Positions 6,298 through 15,434 of a stretch of 35,010 nt of DNA are shown one piece after another (position 1 is the first letter of the stretch; every line of letters begins with the position of its first letter). The stretch spans positions 1 through 35,010 of IMG/VR virus record IMGVR_UViG_3300030389_000429; one strand, written 5' to 3'. The translations under genes and the position numbers were made by a program. The notes beneath the pieces are model-generated. The model was not told the origin of the DNA. It saw only the letters and a list, made by a program, of their open reading frames with translations, and ran no database searches. Origin of the DNA: a virus.

Positions 6298-6636
6298 ATG
6301 ACGAGCAAGAAGACAGCACCCCAGGATGAGGTCAGAATCATCCTACACGTTCCTGGTAAAGTTATAGACTTAACTAAGGAGTTCCCTAAACTAGGTGAAG
6401 TAGTTTCACGAGTGGTAAATGATAAGCTTTTAAATGAATATTTAAGAGTTACATATCATTCACATAAGATTACTAAAAAACCTAGGAAGATAGGACAAGG
6501 TGTGTATAGTGAGTCTACACACTCAGGAGTTTTGGAAATGCCTGTAGTAAAGACTATAGAGTTTCATTCTGATTATGTGACTTACGATCCTAAACATACA
6601 GACGAAATGTATAAGTCAAAAGATTTTAAGGGCTGA
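6298..6636 (+). CDS. Hypothetical phage protein (112 aa)
   Basis: ATG at 6298 is preceded by GAGGAG 7-8 nt upstream, a strong ribosome-binding site. The product begins MTSKKTAPQDEVRIILHVPG, with beta-strand-like segments (VRIILHVPG, VVKTIEFHSDYVTY) and a Lys-rich middle (SHKITKKPRKIGQGVY). No known domain or catalytic motif is visible. It follows nrdB by 83 nt and is closed by an intrinsic terminator at 6644-6664, so it ends the + strand replication transcript. Confidence 0.7.
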   Translation: MTSKKTAPQDEVRIILHVPGKVIDLTKEFPKLGEVVSRVVNDKLLNEYLRVTYHSHKITKKPRKIGQGVYSESTHSGVLEMPVVKTIEFHSDYVTYDPKHTDEMYKSKDFKG

Positions 6637-6643
6637 CTAAACT

Positions 6644-6664
6644 AGGGGCTTCGGCCCCTTTTTT
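6644..6664 (+). terminator. Intrinsic terminator between the 112-aa gene and cytochrome c
   Basis: AGGGGC, a TTCG tetraloop, GCCCCT and a T run form a compact rho-independent terminator with an unusually stable UUCG-type loop. It ends 15 nt before the cytochrome c start codon, leaving only the Shine-Dalgarno in between. The cytochrome gene is therefore expressed by read-through or from a promoter inside the preceding gene. Confidence 0.9.
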
Positions 6665-6679
6665 ATTAAGGAGCATTAA

Positions 6680-6985
6680 ATGATAAAGTTAATATTACTT
6701 CTACTAGTCATACTATTTAACCCAACATTTGCAGGTAATGCAAAGTTAGGTGAAGCAAAGTTCATGCAGAACTGCAAACAATGTCATGGCCCTGCAGGTA
6801 TGGGGATGGCTAGTTACCCAAAGGTATCTGGTAACAGTATTGAGTATACGATAGATAGGTTACAAACTTATAGGGATGGTATTGAGGTTGGGCCTAACTC
6901 TGCATTAATGATAATGATGGCTAGGCCTTTGTCGGATACAGATATTGAGAACTTAGCTGAGTATTTAAAAGAAGCAAAAAGGTAG
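6680..6985 (+). CDS. Secreted c-type cytochrome (class I, c553/c4-like)
   Basis: A 101-aa protein with a clear signal peptide (residues 1-18, MIKLILLLLVILFNPTFA) and one heme-attachment motif, Cys32-Lys-Gln-Cys35-His36, followed by GPAGMGMASYPKVSGN. The C-terminal helix has the class I pattern with a probable axial Met80 in MMARPLSDTDIENLAEYL. The mature protein of about 83 residues would be exported, receive heme through the host maturation system, and carry electrons in the periplasm, probably to or from the host respiratory chain. The start has AAGGAG about 7 nt upstream. The gene sits alone after a terminator and its stop abuts the stop of the convergent late module, a typical slot for a recently acquired auxiliary (moron-like) gene. 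Family is clear; electron partners and benefit to the phage are unknown. Confidence 0.9.
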   Translation: MIKLILLLLVILFNPTFAGNAKLGEAKFMQNCKQCHGPAGMGMASYPKVSGNSIEYTIDRLQTYRDGIEVGPNSALMIMMARPLSDTDIENLAEYLKEAKR

Positions 6986-9900
6986 TTATTTTAAAGGCTT
7001 TGTAGGTAGTATATATTCATAATTTCTGTGCTTTTCATACTCACCTGTCTCTTCTATACTTTTTCCTTTGCCCTCTCTCTTACGATACTCTTCATTTATT
7101 AACACTCTATCTTGAGGGGATAAGGATCGGTATTTAATATACTCTCTAGCTTTTAATCCTTTTACAGGGTCAATATCCATATAGGTTCTCTCTATTAGCA
7201 ACTTCTGTGTCCTTACAATTTTGTTTACTATATCTTTTACTGTGGCTCTTTTTTGATCTGGAGTTGCATCTTTAAATGCAGGTCTTGCTAGTGAACCCTC
7301 AGTTCTATCCATATATGTATTTAACTCTTTAATTATTTTAGGCAGTGAAGTTACAGTAATTATATTGTCGTATTGTTTAATTCCCGTTCTTGGAAATAAT
7401 CTAAAAGGTTCTAACCTTAAATTATTAAATAGTTTTTCTACTCTGGTTCTGTCTGGTGTTACTTTACCTGCTGTAAATACCTCCATAAATTTATATCTTT
7501 TTGGAGGGCCAGGTTTTAAGTATTGTTTTGCTAGAGGTAAAGTCTCTCTTAAATAAGGTATTTTATTTTGGATTTGACTTACAAAATTATCTACACTTAT
7601 TCCTACTGCATTTTTAAATTGATTAGTTAAAGTTTGTTCGTCTTCTGGTGCTACAAACTTTTCTTCTGCAAGAGGGTCAATAGCAGCATTAGGATCTCTA
7701 GCTTTTCTAGATTCGGGTAAGAATATTTCTACATAATCAAATGGAGTTTTTAAAACCTGTAAAGGTCTACCTGTTATATCAGCCATTAATTTACCAAAAG
7801 CAGTAGTTACATCTTCTACAGTTTTTACAGGTTCTTTAGAAAAAATATCTTGAAGTTTTTGTAGTGCAAAAACAAATCCATTAGAACCTCCTGGTATTCT
7901 CATACCTAATATGGCTTCTCCTAATTCTTTAACATTACTGTCTTTTACTTTGGGTAACGATCTTAAATTTTCAACTTGTTGTTCTGTTAAAAATCCTTTT
8001 CCGGTTTCTTTTATATAAGCATCATTTGCTGCTAGTATCTGAGGTCTTAGTCCGTCTACAATAGCTCTACTTAATTGAACTCCTACATTTAAAGGAAATA
8101 TACCTTGAGTGTTAAAGGTACTACCATCTTCCATTTTTATTTCGCCAGGTTCTGTATCTACATTTTTCATTTCATTCATTATTAAATACATAAGAGCACC
8201 TGTGCCTACTATAGCTTTAGTATTATTTTGAGTTCCCCTTCTTAATAATTGCTCTCCATTTAATTCCATGCTTTTTGCTTCTGCTTTTAGCTTCTTTGCT
8301 TTCTTAGCATCAGTTTCTTTACTAGCTTTTTTAAATAACTTTTCTGCATCGTTCATTAGTTTACTTCCAACTCTCATGTCTTTCATTCCAGAAAGAGCAC
8401 CGAAAGGACTTAATCTATATTGAAGTCTTAATGCATTTCCCATGAAGTTTGGAAAAGGAGTAAACATTACACTACCCAGAGGTATTGTTTCTACAAATTC
8501 AACAATGTTTGCTGTAAGGTGTTCGGCTTGAGTTTCAAAATCTTGTTGTAAAACATTTTTAGTTCTTTTAAATCTGTAAGACATAGTTGTTTTTGTTGCT
8601 TCGTCTACAGCATTTTTTAAAACTTCATTTGGTATAGCTACCTTATTAGCCATTACATCGTATATGTCTTTGTATGGCCCCTTCTTAAACACTCCTGCTT
8701 TTCTTAAATTATTTTCTACTGCAGCCATGAAAATAGCTTTTCTGAAAAAAGCATCTTGAGCCATGTTTATAGAATTAAAAAATCTAGTAACTGCCCACAA
8801 CTCTTTGTTGCCAGTTTCTTGCACTGCTTGATCTAAGGTTTCTAAATATCTAGGATTAAATTCTAAAAGTTTTTCTACTTCTACTCTCGTTCTTTTAGAT
8901 TGAAGTAACTTAGTTAATACAAGAGTGGAGTCTTTTATTACATCAGCTAAACCTGCCTGGTAATACTTGTAAGCTGCAAAGCCACCTTTAAAAGCACCTT
9001 GTTTATTTTTAACTTGCTTGTATACTTTTCTAGTATTAGCAATGTGAAACAAATTATTCTCTACTAAATCTGAAGCCATGTTTACAGTTAAGTTTGTTCC
9101 AGTACCTATTACGTTTCTAACTGTAGTACCCCATGCAGAAGTCAACATTACTTTAAAGTTTCTTTCAACATTCCTAATTATGTCAAAGAAAGGATTATGA
9201 ATCATTGGATTATTTACTTCGCCAAATAAACTTTTTAAAGCATTTCTAGTTTCAGGATCAAACTGAGTTAATCTGGTTGTAAATTTTCTTGATAAAGAGG
9301 ACAGAGCTGCTAGTCTTCTAGCACTCTCAGAGTCAGATATTCTTTGTGATTTTGCAAATTCAGTAAAGCTAAATCCTGCATCGTCTAAATCTTTTTGTAG
9401 CTTATCAGCTAGTTCTTTTGCACTAGTTCCCGATCTTGTAATAGCTCTTTCTAACACATCATCACTTACAGTATCTAAACTAGCTATTGTATTATTTAAA
9501 AAGTCAGTTACTTTTCCACCTGCTTTTAAATTTTGTTGGAAAAGTTCTTGATAATAATTAGGTTCTTCTTTTATTAATGCTTTTACAATCTCGACTGTTT
9601 GTTTACCAAACTCAGATTTTATTATAGGTGTTGTTAGAATTGTTTCAGGAGATACCTCTGTCATTTTACTTTTATCTCCAACAACAGGATGAAATAAATC
9701 TTCTATTTCTTTTTTATTCTTTTCAATAAGTTCAATTAAGTTCTCAGTCTTTTCATCCTTATCACCTCTTACTTTAGATCCTATAATTTTTTCTAATCTT
9801 AATTCTTCTGAGATATCTGGTTTGATAAGTGCTCTACTAGAAGCACCTCCCAGTATTGCATTAAATGTTGTAGCTATTGCATAGTCTAAAGGAGAAGATT

Positions 9901-10723
9901 CTATTTGTTCCCCTCTAGCTTGTCGTAACTCTCTGTCCATGTATACTTGAGCAGGAGCAATAGCACCCTCTGTAGTAGCACCTGCCATAAAGGATGTGCT
10001 TGTAGCTTTTGATCTTAACTGTTCTGCTTTTTTAAATGCTTCTTCTGCAGCTTTCACAGCACCAGGTTCTTTCTTAGCAAGTTCTACTAAACCTCTAGCT
10101 ACTTGAGGAGATACTGGCCCTTCTAATTTTTCTAGGGCTGCTGTAGCTTTTTTTGTTTGATTTGCAAACATTTGTTTTTTAGCCCTATCCATTAGAGCTT
10201 TCTCAGCAGCTCTTACAGAACCTTTAGATATTAAACTAGCTGCTCCGAATCCTAAATAATTTAAAGGGTCTAAAGCTAAACCTTTACCATAATCATATAT
10301 ACCTTTTACAAAACCTTTTGCTCCTCTTGATGTAGTTAAAGGTTTATAAAAAGGTTCTGTTCTTTCTAGTAAAGCATATACATCTTTAGCATTTTCTCTT
10401 CCTTGTTTTTTCTGGTTATATGTCCAGTCTAATTCTAAATATTGTCCGACAGTATTTACATTTACAAATCTTACATGGCTTTCTAATCTTTTTACATGCT
10501 GTAATCTAGACTCACCTTCTTGTCTTTTACCCGTGTCCCCGAATCTATTCATCATATATGAATTTATTTTTTCATACTTATCAGGATCTATAGCAATCTC
10601 AGCTAATGATACATAATCTGGAGTAGGTTCCTTTAATGCAGTTTCTATCTGAACTGTAAAAGGATCCGGTACATTTAAACTCTCAATGATTTTAGATTTT
10701 AAAGATTTTGTTTCAGATGCCAT
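6986..10723 (-). CDS. Giant internal virion / ejection protein candidate (1245 aa)
   Basis: The largest gene in the window and the last of the late module. The product is helical and charged, with Ala/Lys-rich stretches (RAAEKALMDRAKKQMFANQT) and Gly/hydrophobic stretches that may insert in or cross membranes, for example around residues 150-180 (DPLNYLGFGAASLISKG) and a middle region (SAWGTTVRNVIGTGTNLTVN). No lytic transglycosylase or protease motif is seen. Size, lack of catalytic motifs and position beside other long helical proteins resemble the internal core proteins (T7 gp15/gp16 class) ejected with podovirus DNA; this is inference. The start overlaps the upstream stop by 1 nt (TAATG). 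Confidence 0.7.
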   Translation of the reverse strand: MASETKSLKSKIIESLNVPDPFTVQIETALKEPTPDYVSLAEIAIDPDKYEKINSYMMNRFGDTGKRQEGESRLQHVKRLESHVRFVNVNTVGQYLELDWTYNQKKQGRENAKDVYALLERTEPFYKPLTTSRGAKGFVKGIYDYGKGLALDPLNYLGFGAASLISKGSVRAAEKALMDRAKKQMFANQTKKATAALEKLEGPVSPQVARGLVELAKKEPGAVKAAEEAFKKAEQLRSKATSTSFMAGATTEGAIAPAQVYMDRELRQARGEQIESSPLDYAIATTFNAILGGASSRALIKPDISEELRLEKIIGSKVRGDKDEKTENLIELIEKNKKEIEDLFHPVVGDKSKMTEVSPETILTTPIIKSEFGKQTVEIVKALIKEEPNYYQELFQQNLKAGGKVTDFLNNTIASLDTVSDDVLERAITRSGTSAKELADKLQKDLDDAGFSFTEFAKSQRISDSESARRLAALSSLSRKFTTRLTQFDPETRNALKSLFGEVNNPMIHNPFFDIIRNVERNFKVMLTSAWGTTVRNVIGTGTNLTVNMASDLVENNLFHIANTRKVYKQVKNKQGAFKGGFAAYKYYQAGLADVIKDSTLVLTKLLQSKRTRVEVEKLLEFNPRYLETLDQAVQETGNKELWAVTRFFNSINMAQDAFFRKAIFMAAVENNLRKAGVFKKGPYKDIYDVMANKVAIPNEVLKNAVDEATKTTMSYRFKRTKNVLQQDFETQAEHLTANIVEFVETIPLGSVMFTPFPNFMGNALRLQYRLSPFGALSGMKDMRVGSKLMNDAEKLFKKASKETDAKKAKKLKAEAKSMELNGEQLLRRGTQNNTKAIVGTGALMYLIMNEMKNVDTEPGEIKMEDGSTFNTQGIFPLNVGVQLSRAIVDGLRPQILAANDAYIKETGKGFLTEQQVENLRSLPKVKDSNVKELGEAILGMRIPGGSNGFVFALQKLQDIFSKEPVKTVEDVTTAFGKLMADITGRPLQVLKTPFDYVEIFLPESRKARDPNAAIDPLAEEKFVAPEDEQTLTNQFKNAVGISVDNFVSQIQNKIPYLRETLPLAKQYLKPGPPKRYKFMEVFTAGKVTPDRTRVEKLFNNLRLEPFRLFPRTGIKQYDNIITVTSLPKIIKELNTYMDRTEGSLARPAFKDATPDQKRATVKDIVNKIVRTQKLLIERTYMDIDPVKGLKAREYIKYRSLSPQDRVLINEEYRKREGKGKSIEETGEYEKHRNYEYILPTKPLK

Positions 10724-12171
10724 TATTTAAATAAGGATTCGTATTTTGTTTTAAAGGCTTGTAAGTTTGCAGGATTAGTTTGGAATATAGGATCTTCTGC
10801 TATTTTTTCAAACAATTCATCTACCTGAGATTTATTTAATCCATAGTGTGCAAAAGGATCTTTTATTATTTCTTTTGCTTGATTAGAAACTCCTGCGACA
10901 TCTACTTCAAAATCCTCAGCAGATGTACCTTGAGCTATGTTTTTGTCTTGTGGTTCAATTTTTGTTTCAGTTACATTAGGTTGGTTAACAGGAATTAAAT
11001 CACCAGTTTCTACTTGTCCTCCTAAATAATCTTTAAATCTTTTTCTTATTTCTAAATCATTTATACCTGTAACTAATGTTAAATTTTCTAATGTGCTACG
11101 AGGTATAATTTCATCTTTTCTATAAGTTTCAAAAACTCTTTTTAATAATTCATTACTTGCATTTTTTTCAATCATATTAACAATATCTGCATTGGCAGGT
11201 ACTAAATTATTAGTAACAGGATCTCTAAAAAAATTACTACTTCCTAATTTAGTAAAAGCTTTACTTGTAAATTCTTTTTGTAATCGTACAAATAAAGTAT
11301 TTAAATTAGCTTGTGTTCTTTCAACAGTAGGTGTAGTTAATCCTCTTAATTCATTTTGTAACTCTCCCACTTGATTAGTTATAAATGAATATATTTTATT
11401 TTCTATTTCAGTTTCATCTTTTCCAAAATCTATATTTGGATTATTCTTAATAATATCTTGTTTATATTGTTGAAATAAATCATCTTTGTTTGAAATCTCT
11501 CTTAATTTATTTAATTGTAAATTAATTTCATTTTTCCTAAACTCTATTTTTTCTTTAGGTGATCTTAAATCTAATCCTTTAGGCACTCGTAAAGAAGCTA
11601 GTTTTACACCTTCATAATCTTTCGGTAATGCATACATACTACGATACACTTCAGCTTTTGATTCAGCCAGTGCTCCTTTTCTTTCTGCAAATCCTTTTGT
11701 AGCAAACCCTACTAAACCTTCTCCATACAACTTTGATATGTTTGATAAAGCTACATTTCTAGTAGGATATATTTCTGATATCTTTTCTTTAGCAAATATG
11801 TCAACATATTGTTGTGGAGTTTTTAAGTTTGGATTTAAGCCTGGAGATGTAGTATAGATACCAAACTGTTTTATATTATCTATATTACCACTTCTTACAT
11901 TTTCCATAACTTGTTTATGCATTTCGGGCTTCATAGAAACAGCAGCAATCTCTAAATTATTTAGATTTAATTTATCCTGATATTCTAGCAATTCAGTCAT
12001 TCTAGCTTGAGCATCAGATTTAGTTTCTAAAAACTTTTTATATCTATCTTGAGAGTCTGCTAGTTGCACTGTCAAGTTATTTTGTATTGTTTCAAGAATA
12101 TCTTTTTTAGCTTCTTTAATTTGACTTGCTTTTTCTAAAGCAAAACCTGCTATGAATTGTTTAATGCTCAT
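10723..12171 (-). CDS. Putative internal virion protein (482 aa, helical)
   Basis: The product begins MSIKQFIAGFALEKASQIKE and is predicted to be largely alpha-helical, with a probable coiled coil over about residues 15-75 (Gln/Asp/Lys-rich) and another in the middle (EKIEFRKNEINLQLNKLREI). It has no enzyme motif. It lies between a 164-aa late protein (ATGA overlap) and the 1245-aa protein (TAATG overlap), so all three are translationally coupled. Position and composition suggest a core or ejection protein, as in the T7 gp14-gp16 cluster. An alternative role as a tail or scaffold-like component cannot be excluded. Confidence 0.65.
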   Translation of the reverse strand: MSIKQFIAGFALEKASQIKEAKKDILETIQNNLTVQLADSQDRYKKFLETKSDAQARMTELLEYQDKLNLNNLEIAAVSMKPEMHKQVMENVRSGNIDNIKQFGIYTTSPGLNPNLKTPQQYVDIFAKEKISEIYPTRNVALSNISKLYGEGLVGFATKGFAERKGALAESKAEVYRSMYALPKDYEGVKLASLRVPKGLDLRSPKEKIEFRKNEINLQLNKLREISNKDDLFQQYKQDIIKNNPNIDFGKDETEIENKIYSFITNQVGELQNELRGLTTPTVERTQANLNTLFVRLQKEFTSKAFTKLGSSNFFRDPVTNNLVPANADIVNMIEKNASNELLKRVFETYRKDEIIPRSTLENLTLVTGINDLEIRKRFKDYLGGQVETGDLIPVNQPNVTETKIEPQDKNIAQGTSAEDFEVDVAGVSNQAKEIIKDPFAHYGLNKSQVDELFEKIAEDPIFQTNPANLQAFKTKYESLFK

Positions 12172-12662
12172 TCTTCTATCCTTTGTGGTCTAGCCATCAA
12201 ACCTTTATCTTTTGTTTCATATGTAATTTCTGTATCAATTACTCTAGGTTTTTGCTGTTCAAAAACTTCTTGTATTAAAGGTTTCAAATATTTATAAGGT
12301 AATCTTTTTTCTCTTTCGATATCTTTATATGAAGTTACATATTTAAAATCAGCTGCATCACCAAGATACATTATTAATTCTCGTACATAAGGATTAACTA
12401 AAAATGCTACATCTAAACTGTGTATACCATTCATGGTTCCTGATGTAGTAATAAAGTCTGCTATTACTTCTACAGATAACATACTATCAAGAGATACAAG
12501 AACCATATCTTCTATATCTGGATCTAATAATTTTTCAGTATAAAAATCTATAGTTTCACCAACAGTAGTTAGCATTGCAGGATTTTCCCACGGCCTATTA
12601 CCTGGCTCTGTAACTAAAGACATGCCTGGTATTGGCCCTTGTAAAAGATTTGGATCAAGCAT
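12168..12662 (-). CDS. Putative virion-associated protein (164 aa)
   Basis: The product opens MLDPNLLQGPIPGMSLVTEP, has Pro/Gly-rich N-terminal residues, then a mixed helical region (ETIDFYTEKLLDPDIEDMVL) and a charged C-terminus. I have seen comparable proteins next to internal-virion genes in marine podoviruses, where they are annotated as structural or hypothetical. No catalytic motif is seen. It overlaps the 75-aa gene upstream by 8 nt and the 482-aa gene downstream by 4 nt (ATGA), so it belongs to the ejection-protein operon. Confidence 0.6.
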   Translation of the reverse strand: MLDPNLLQGPIPGMSLVTEPGNRPWENPAMLTTVGETIDFYTEKLLDPDIEDMVLVSLDSMLSVEVIADFITTSGTMNGIHSLDVAFLVNPYVRELIMYLGDAADFKYVTSYKDIEREKRLPYKYLKPLIQEVFEQQKPRVIDTEITYETKDKGLMARPQRIEE

Positions 12663-12882
12663 TTTTATTATCTCCAGTTTCTTTTAAATTATTTCTCATC
12701 TTTCTTACAACAACAATAGCATCAACAATTAAATCCATATCATCAGCAGGTAATTCTTTTTCTTTCTTACCAACTTCTTTAGGAATCATAAAACCTTTTT
12801 TGTCAGAAACCTTTTCTTTCTTAACAGGTTTAGACATTCTTTCTTTTACTTGTTGCTCTATTTTTTTAATATAATTTTTCAT
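12655..12882 (-). CDS. Small Lys-rich late protein (75 aa)
   Basis: A very basic N-terminal half (MKNYIKKIEQQVKERMSKPV and KKEKVSDKKG) is followed by an acidic-to-hydrophobic helix (ADDMDLIVDAIVVVRKMRNN). No family is recognised. It lies in a tight run of late genes, overlapping the next gene by 8 nt and following the 777-aa gene by 18 nt. A DNA- or coat-binding internal protein is possible. Confidence 0.6.
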   Translation of the reverse strand: MKNYIKKIEQQVKERMSKPVKKEKVSDKKGFMIPKEVGKKEKELPADDMDLIVDAIVVVRKMRNNLKETGDNKNA

Positions 12883-12900
12883 TCTATATCCTACTTAAAA

Positions 12901-15234
12901 TTAACCAGGAGGTGCTTGATCTAATCCTGTTGGTGTCTCTGGGCCAATTGTGTCTGTCCCTGGTGTTCCTGTTGGAACTGTTACTGGCCCTGTTGGAGTA
13001 CTTGGACTTGGCCCTGTGTATCCAGGAGTGCCAGGTGATCCTGGCCCGATTGTTTGTGAGCCTGTTCCTGTCTGTGAGCCTGTTCCTGTTGGAGTGCTTG
13101 GACTTGGCCCTCCAGGAGTAGCTTGTTTACCACCCTTTAACCAATCAAAGAAAGTTGTCACTATATTACCACCACTACCTTCAAACATACCTGCACCTAA
13201 AGTTCCTAGTGCTGCCCACAATGCTCCATCTTCTTGCATGGCTGCAGCTTCTACAGCTGCTTCTTTACTTAATTGTGCAATAGCAAGATTGTTCTGTCTT
13301 TCTAATGCAGTTTCTCCAGATTTCCATGCAAACTCCATGTTGTCTCTGTATTCTTGCCAGGTATTTTCATACTCTTTCATAGTAATAGCTAAAGCATTTT
13401 GTGCATTAAACTGATTAGTTTGATTCTGAGCAGCAGTATCTATCGTAGCTATCTGTTGTCTCCACTGTGCATTAGCTTGACTAACAACTAAACCATTTGA
13501 TGCATTAAACTGAAGTCTATTGTTTTCTACATTTGCATTAAACTCAGCTACAGCATTTTCCTGTGATACTCTGAACTGCTCCATGCCATTTTTTTGTTGA
13601 GCATTAAACTGTTTTACTTGAGCATCTAAAGAATCAAAGAATTGATTTACTTGATTTTCTGTAGATGCATTGAACTGTAGTCTAGCATTTTCAGCAGCAG
13701 CATCCGTAAATAAAGACTGTACAATTTGTTGTGTTTTAAATAATGCAGTTTGTTGTTCATTATTTAAGTTTGTTAAATCCATTTTTAAGAATGCTTCTGC
13801 ATTTTGTATCTCTGCTTGTTGTCTATTATTTAAATTGGCAGATTCTAGATTAGCAATCTGTGCTGCCTTTGCCATTACAAGTGCTTGTCTATTATTTAAG
13901 TTAGCTAACTCTACTGTCTGTGTAAGCCTTGCATTTTCTAATGCTATCTGTACATCTGCATTAAAGTTCATGTCAGCAATATCAGCTACCCTGGCTGCAT
14001 TTAATACTCTGGTTTGAAACTCCTGATCAAACTCTTGACCTAAGAACTGTGCTCTTTGTTGAGCAGTTAATACTGCAACCTGTTGTCTAGCACTAAGGTT
14101 TTGCACTCCTGCTTCAAAGACAGTTTTAGCATCCTGTGCAGCAATAGGTATTGCAGACTCCAGAGTGGCCTGTATGATCGCCTGTCCTGCTATACTTGAT
14201 GCACCTAGCCCTCTTTGATTTAAGACTGCTGTGGCTGCTCTCATGCTCCCAGAGGCCCATGCAGGAGGGTTACCTGCATCAAAGTCAGTTAATAATTTAT
14301 TTAACTGTCCCTGGATAGTCATATCCTCTGTAATATCTAACTGTGCAGCTTTGGCTTTATCTAAAGCTAATTCTACCTCTGCCATCTTTACAGCAGGGCC
14401 AGACACCATCTCATCAGCCTGTTGTGTTCTAGGGGGAACATTTGCTACTTGTGTAGCTTGATCTATCTTAGCTGCATTTACATTTTTAACAGCAGTGTCC
14501 GATGCAGTAACTGTTTGTGCTGTAGCCTGGGCATTTTCACTAACTACTCCAGTTTGTGCTGTTAATTTGTCAGCTTCTGCTCTTACATCTGTTTCTGTCA
14601 GTTCAGCATCCCCCATAGTTATTGCAGATGTCTTAGTAGGTTCAGTAACTGTAGATGTAGCTACAGGACTTGCACCTGCTATAGTAGATACAGCCCCTGC
14701 TGTAATATCCGTAAACTTTACTTTTTGTTCTTCAGTAGGTGTTCCTATTTTAGAAACTGTTTCATCTGTATAAAGGGGTTTAGTAGGTTTAGTAGGAGAC
14801 ACCGGAGCAGGTGTTTCTTCAACTGGAGTTTCTTCTGGTTGAGAAGCTCTGTATGCTTCTGCTTCTGGTGAAGCAGATACCATTGCTCTTACTTGTTTAG
14901 CTGTAAGATTTTTATCAGGGTCTAAATAATATTCTAATCCACGACCTGCTCCTGTAGCTGCAGCTCTACCTAACTCATCTACAAATATTCTTTGTACCTC
15001 ATCTTCTGTTACAGGTACATCTCCACCTTGATCCATTCTTAGTTTTCTAGGCATACCACCTTTTCTAGCCATCATCTTTTGATCTATCTGAGCAATAACA
15101 TTATTGTATAAAGTTTTTTTAGATTGATCAGATTCTAAAAAGTTATTGAATTGAGCCATCGGCCCGTCATAACCAATAATGTTTCTGGCTATTCTTTCTC
15201 TTTGATTGTTACTTAATCTCGTTGCTATCGTCAT
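12901..15234 (-). CDS. Long Gln/Asn-repeat virion protein (777 aa)
   Basis: The protein has three parts. The N-terminus (about 1-110) carries KGGMPRKLRMDQGGDVPVTE and a conserved-looking EDEVQRIFVDELGRAA region. A middle part (about 330-640) consists of degenerate Gln/Asn/Ala helical repeats with recurring motifs such as LNNRQ (ANLNNRQALVMAKAAQIANL) and QFNA (QVKQFNAQQKNGMEQFRVSQ), predicting a long coiled rod. The C-terminus (about 705-777) is low-complexity Pro/Gly/Ser/Thr (GPSPSTPTGTGSQTGTGSQT), resembling a flexible or collagen-like tail. Similar repeat proteins are seen in marine podoviruses as structural or internal proteins. A role as a length-setting or ejected rod is inferred. Confidence 0.65.
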   Translation of the reverse strand: MTIATRLSNNQRERIARNIIGYDGPMAQFNNFLESDQSKKTLYNNVIAQIDQKMMARKGGMPRKLRMDQGGDVPVTEDEVQRIFVDELGRAAATGAGRGLEYYLDPDKNLTAKQVRAMVSASPEAEAYRASQPEETPVEETPAPVSPTKPTKPLYTDETVSKIGTPTEEQKVKFTDITAGAVSTIAGASPVATSTVTEPTKTSAITMGDAELTETDVRAEADKLTAQTGVVSENAQATAQTVTASDTAVKNVNAAKIDQATQVANVPPRTQQADEMVSGPAVKMAEVELALDKAKAAQLDITEDMTIQGQLNKLLTDFDAGNPPAWASGSMRAATAVLNQRGLGASSIAGQAIIQATLESAIPIAAQDAKTVFEAGVQNLSARQQVAVLTAQQRAQFLGQEFDQEFQTRVLNAARVADIADMNFNADVQIALENARLTQTVELANLNNRQALVMAKAAQIANLESANLNNRQQAEIQNAEAFLKMDLTNLNNEQQTALFKTQQIVQSLFTDAAAENARLQFNASTENQVNQFFDSLDAQVKQFNAQQKNGMEQFRVSQENAVAEFNANVENNRLQFNASNGLVVSQANAQWRQQIATIDTAAQNQTNQFNAQNALAITMKEYENTWQEYRDNMEFAWKSGETALERQNNLAIAQLSKEAAVEAAAMQEDGALWAALGTLGAGMFEGSGGNIVTTFFDWLKGGKQATPGGPSPSTPTGTGSQTGTGSQTIGPGSPGTPGYTGPSPSTPTGPVTVPTGTPGTDTIGPETPTGLDQAPPG

Positions 15235-15239
15235 AGTCT

Positions 15240-15434
15240 TTACTCGTCTTCAACAATTATTTGTTTCTTATCTTTACCTAACCACTTTTGTACAGTCTTA
15301 GTTTCATAAATACGAATACCTGTCCATACAATGGTGAATCCTGCTGCGACTGCAGGAAGAACATCTACAAGTGCTCCTACTACAGTAGCCATAGATATAC
15401 CGTCTACTACTTGTTTTGCATGTTCTACATTCAT
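15240..15434 (-). CDS. Holin-like membrane protein (64 aa)
   Basis: Start ATG 15434 overlaps the endolysin stop by 1 nt (TGATG) and has GGAG 6 nt upstream; a TTG one codon earlier is in frame but less likely. The short product has a hydrophobic central region (ISMATVVGALVDVLPAVAAG and FTIVWTGIRIYET) that could form one or two membrane helices, and a charged tail (KWLGKDKKQIIVEDE). The TIVWTGIRIYETKTVQ pattern is familiar from small membrane proteins beside marine-phage endolysins. Holes in the inner membrane would release the M15 peptidase encoded immediately upstream. Pinholin versus canonical holin cannot be decided. Confidence 0.75.
   Translation of the reverse strand: MNVEHAKQVVDGISMATVVGALVDVLPAVAAGFTIVWTGIRIYETKTVQKWLGKDKKQIIVEDE

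Noticed and set aside
12912-14773. Several + strand ORFs of 69-154 aa antisense to the 777-aa gene
   Set aside because: They arise from the low stop-codon frequency opposite a repeat-rich gene; composition is unnatural (Cys/Ser/Leu-rich) and no start signals are present.
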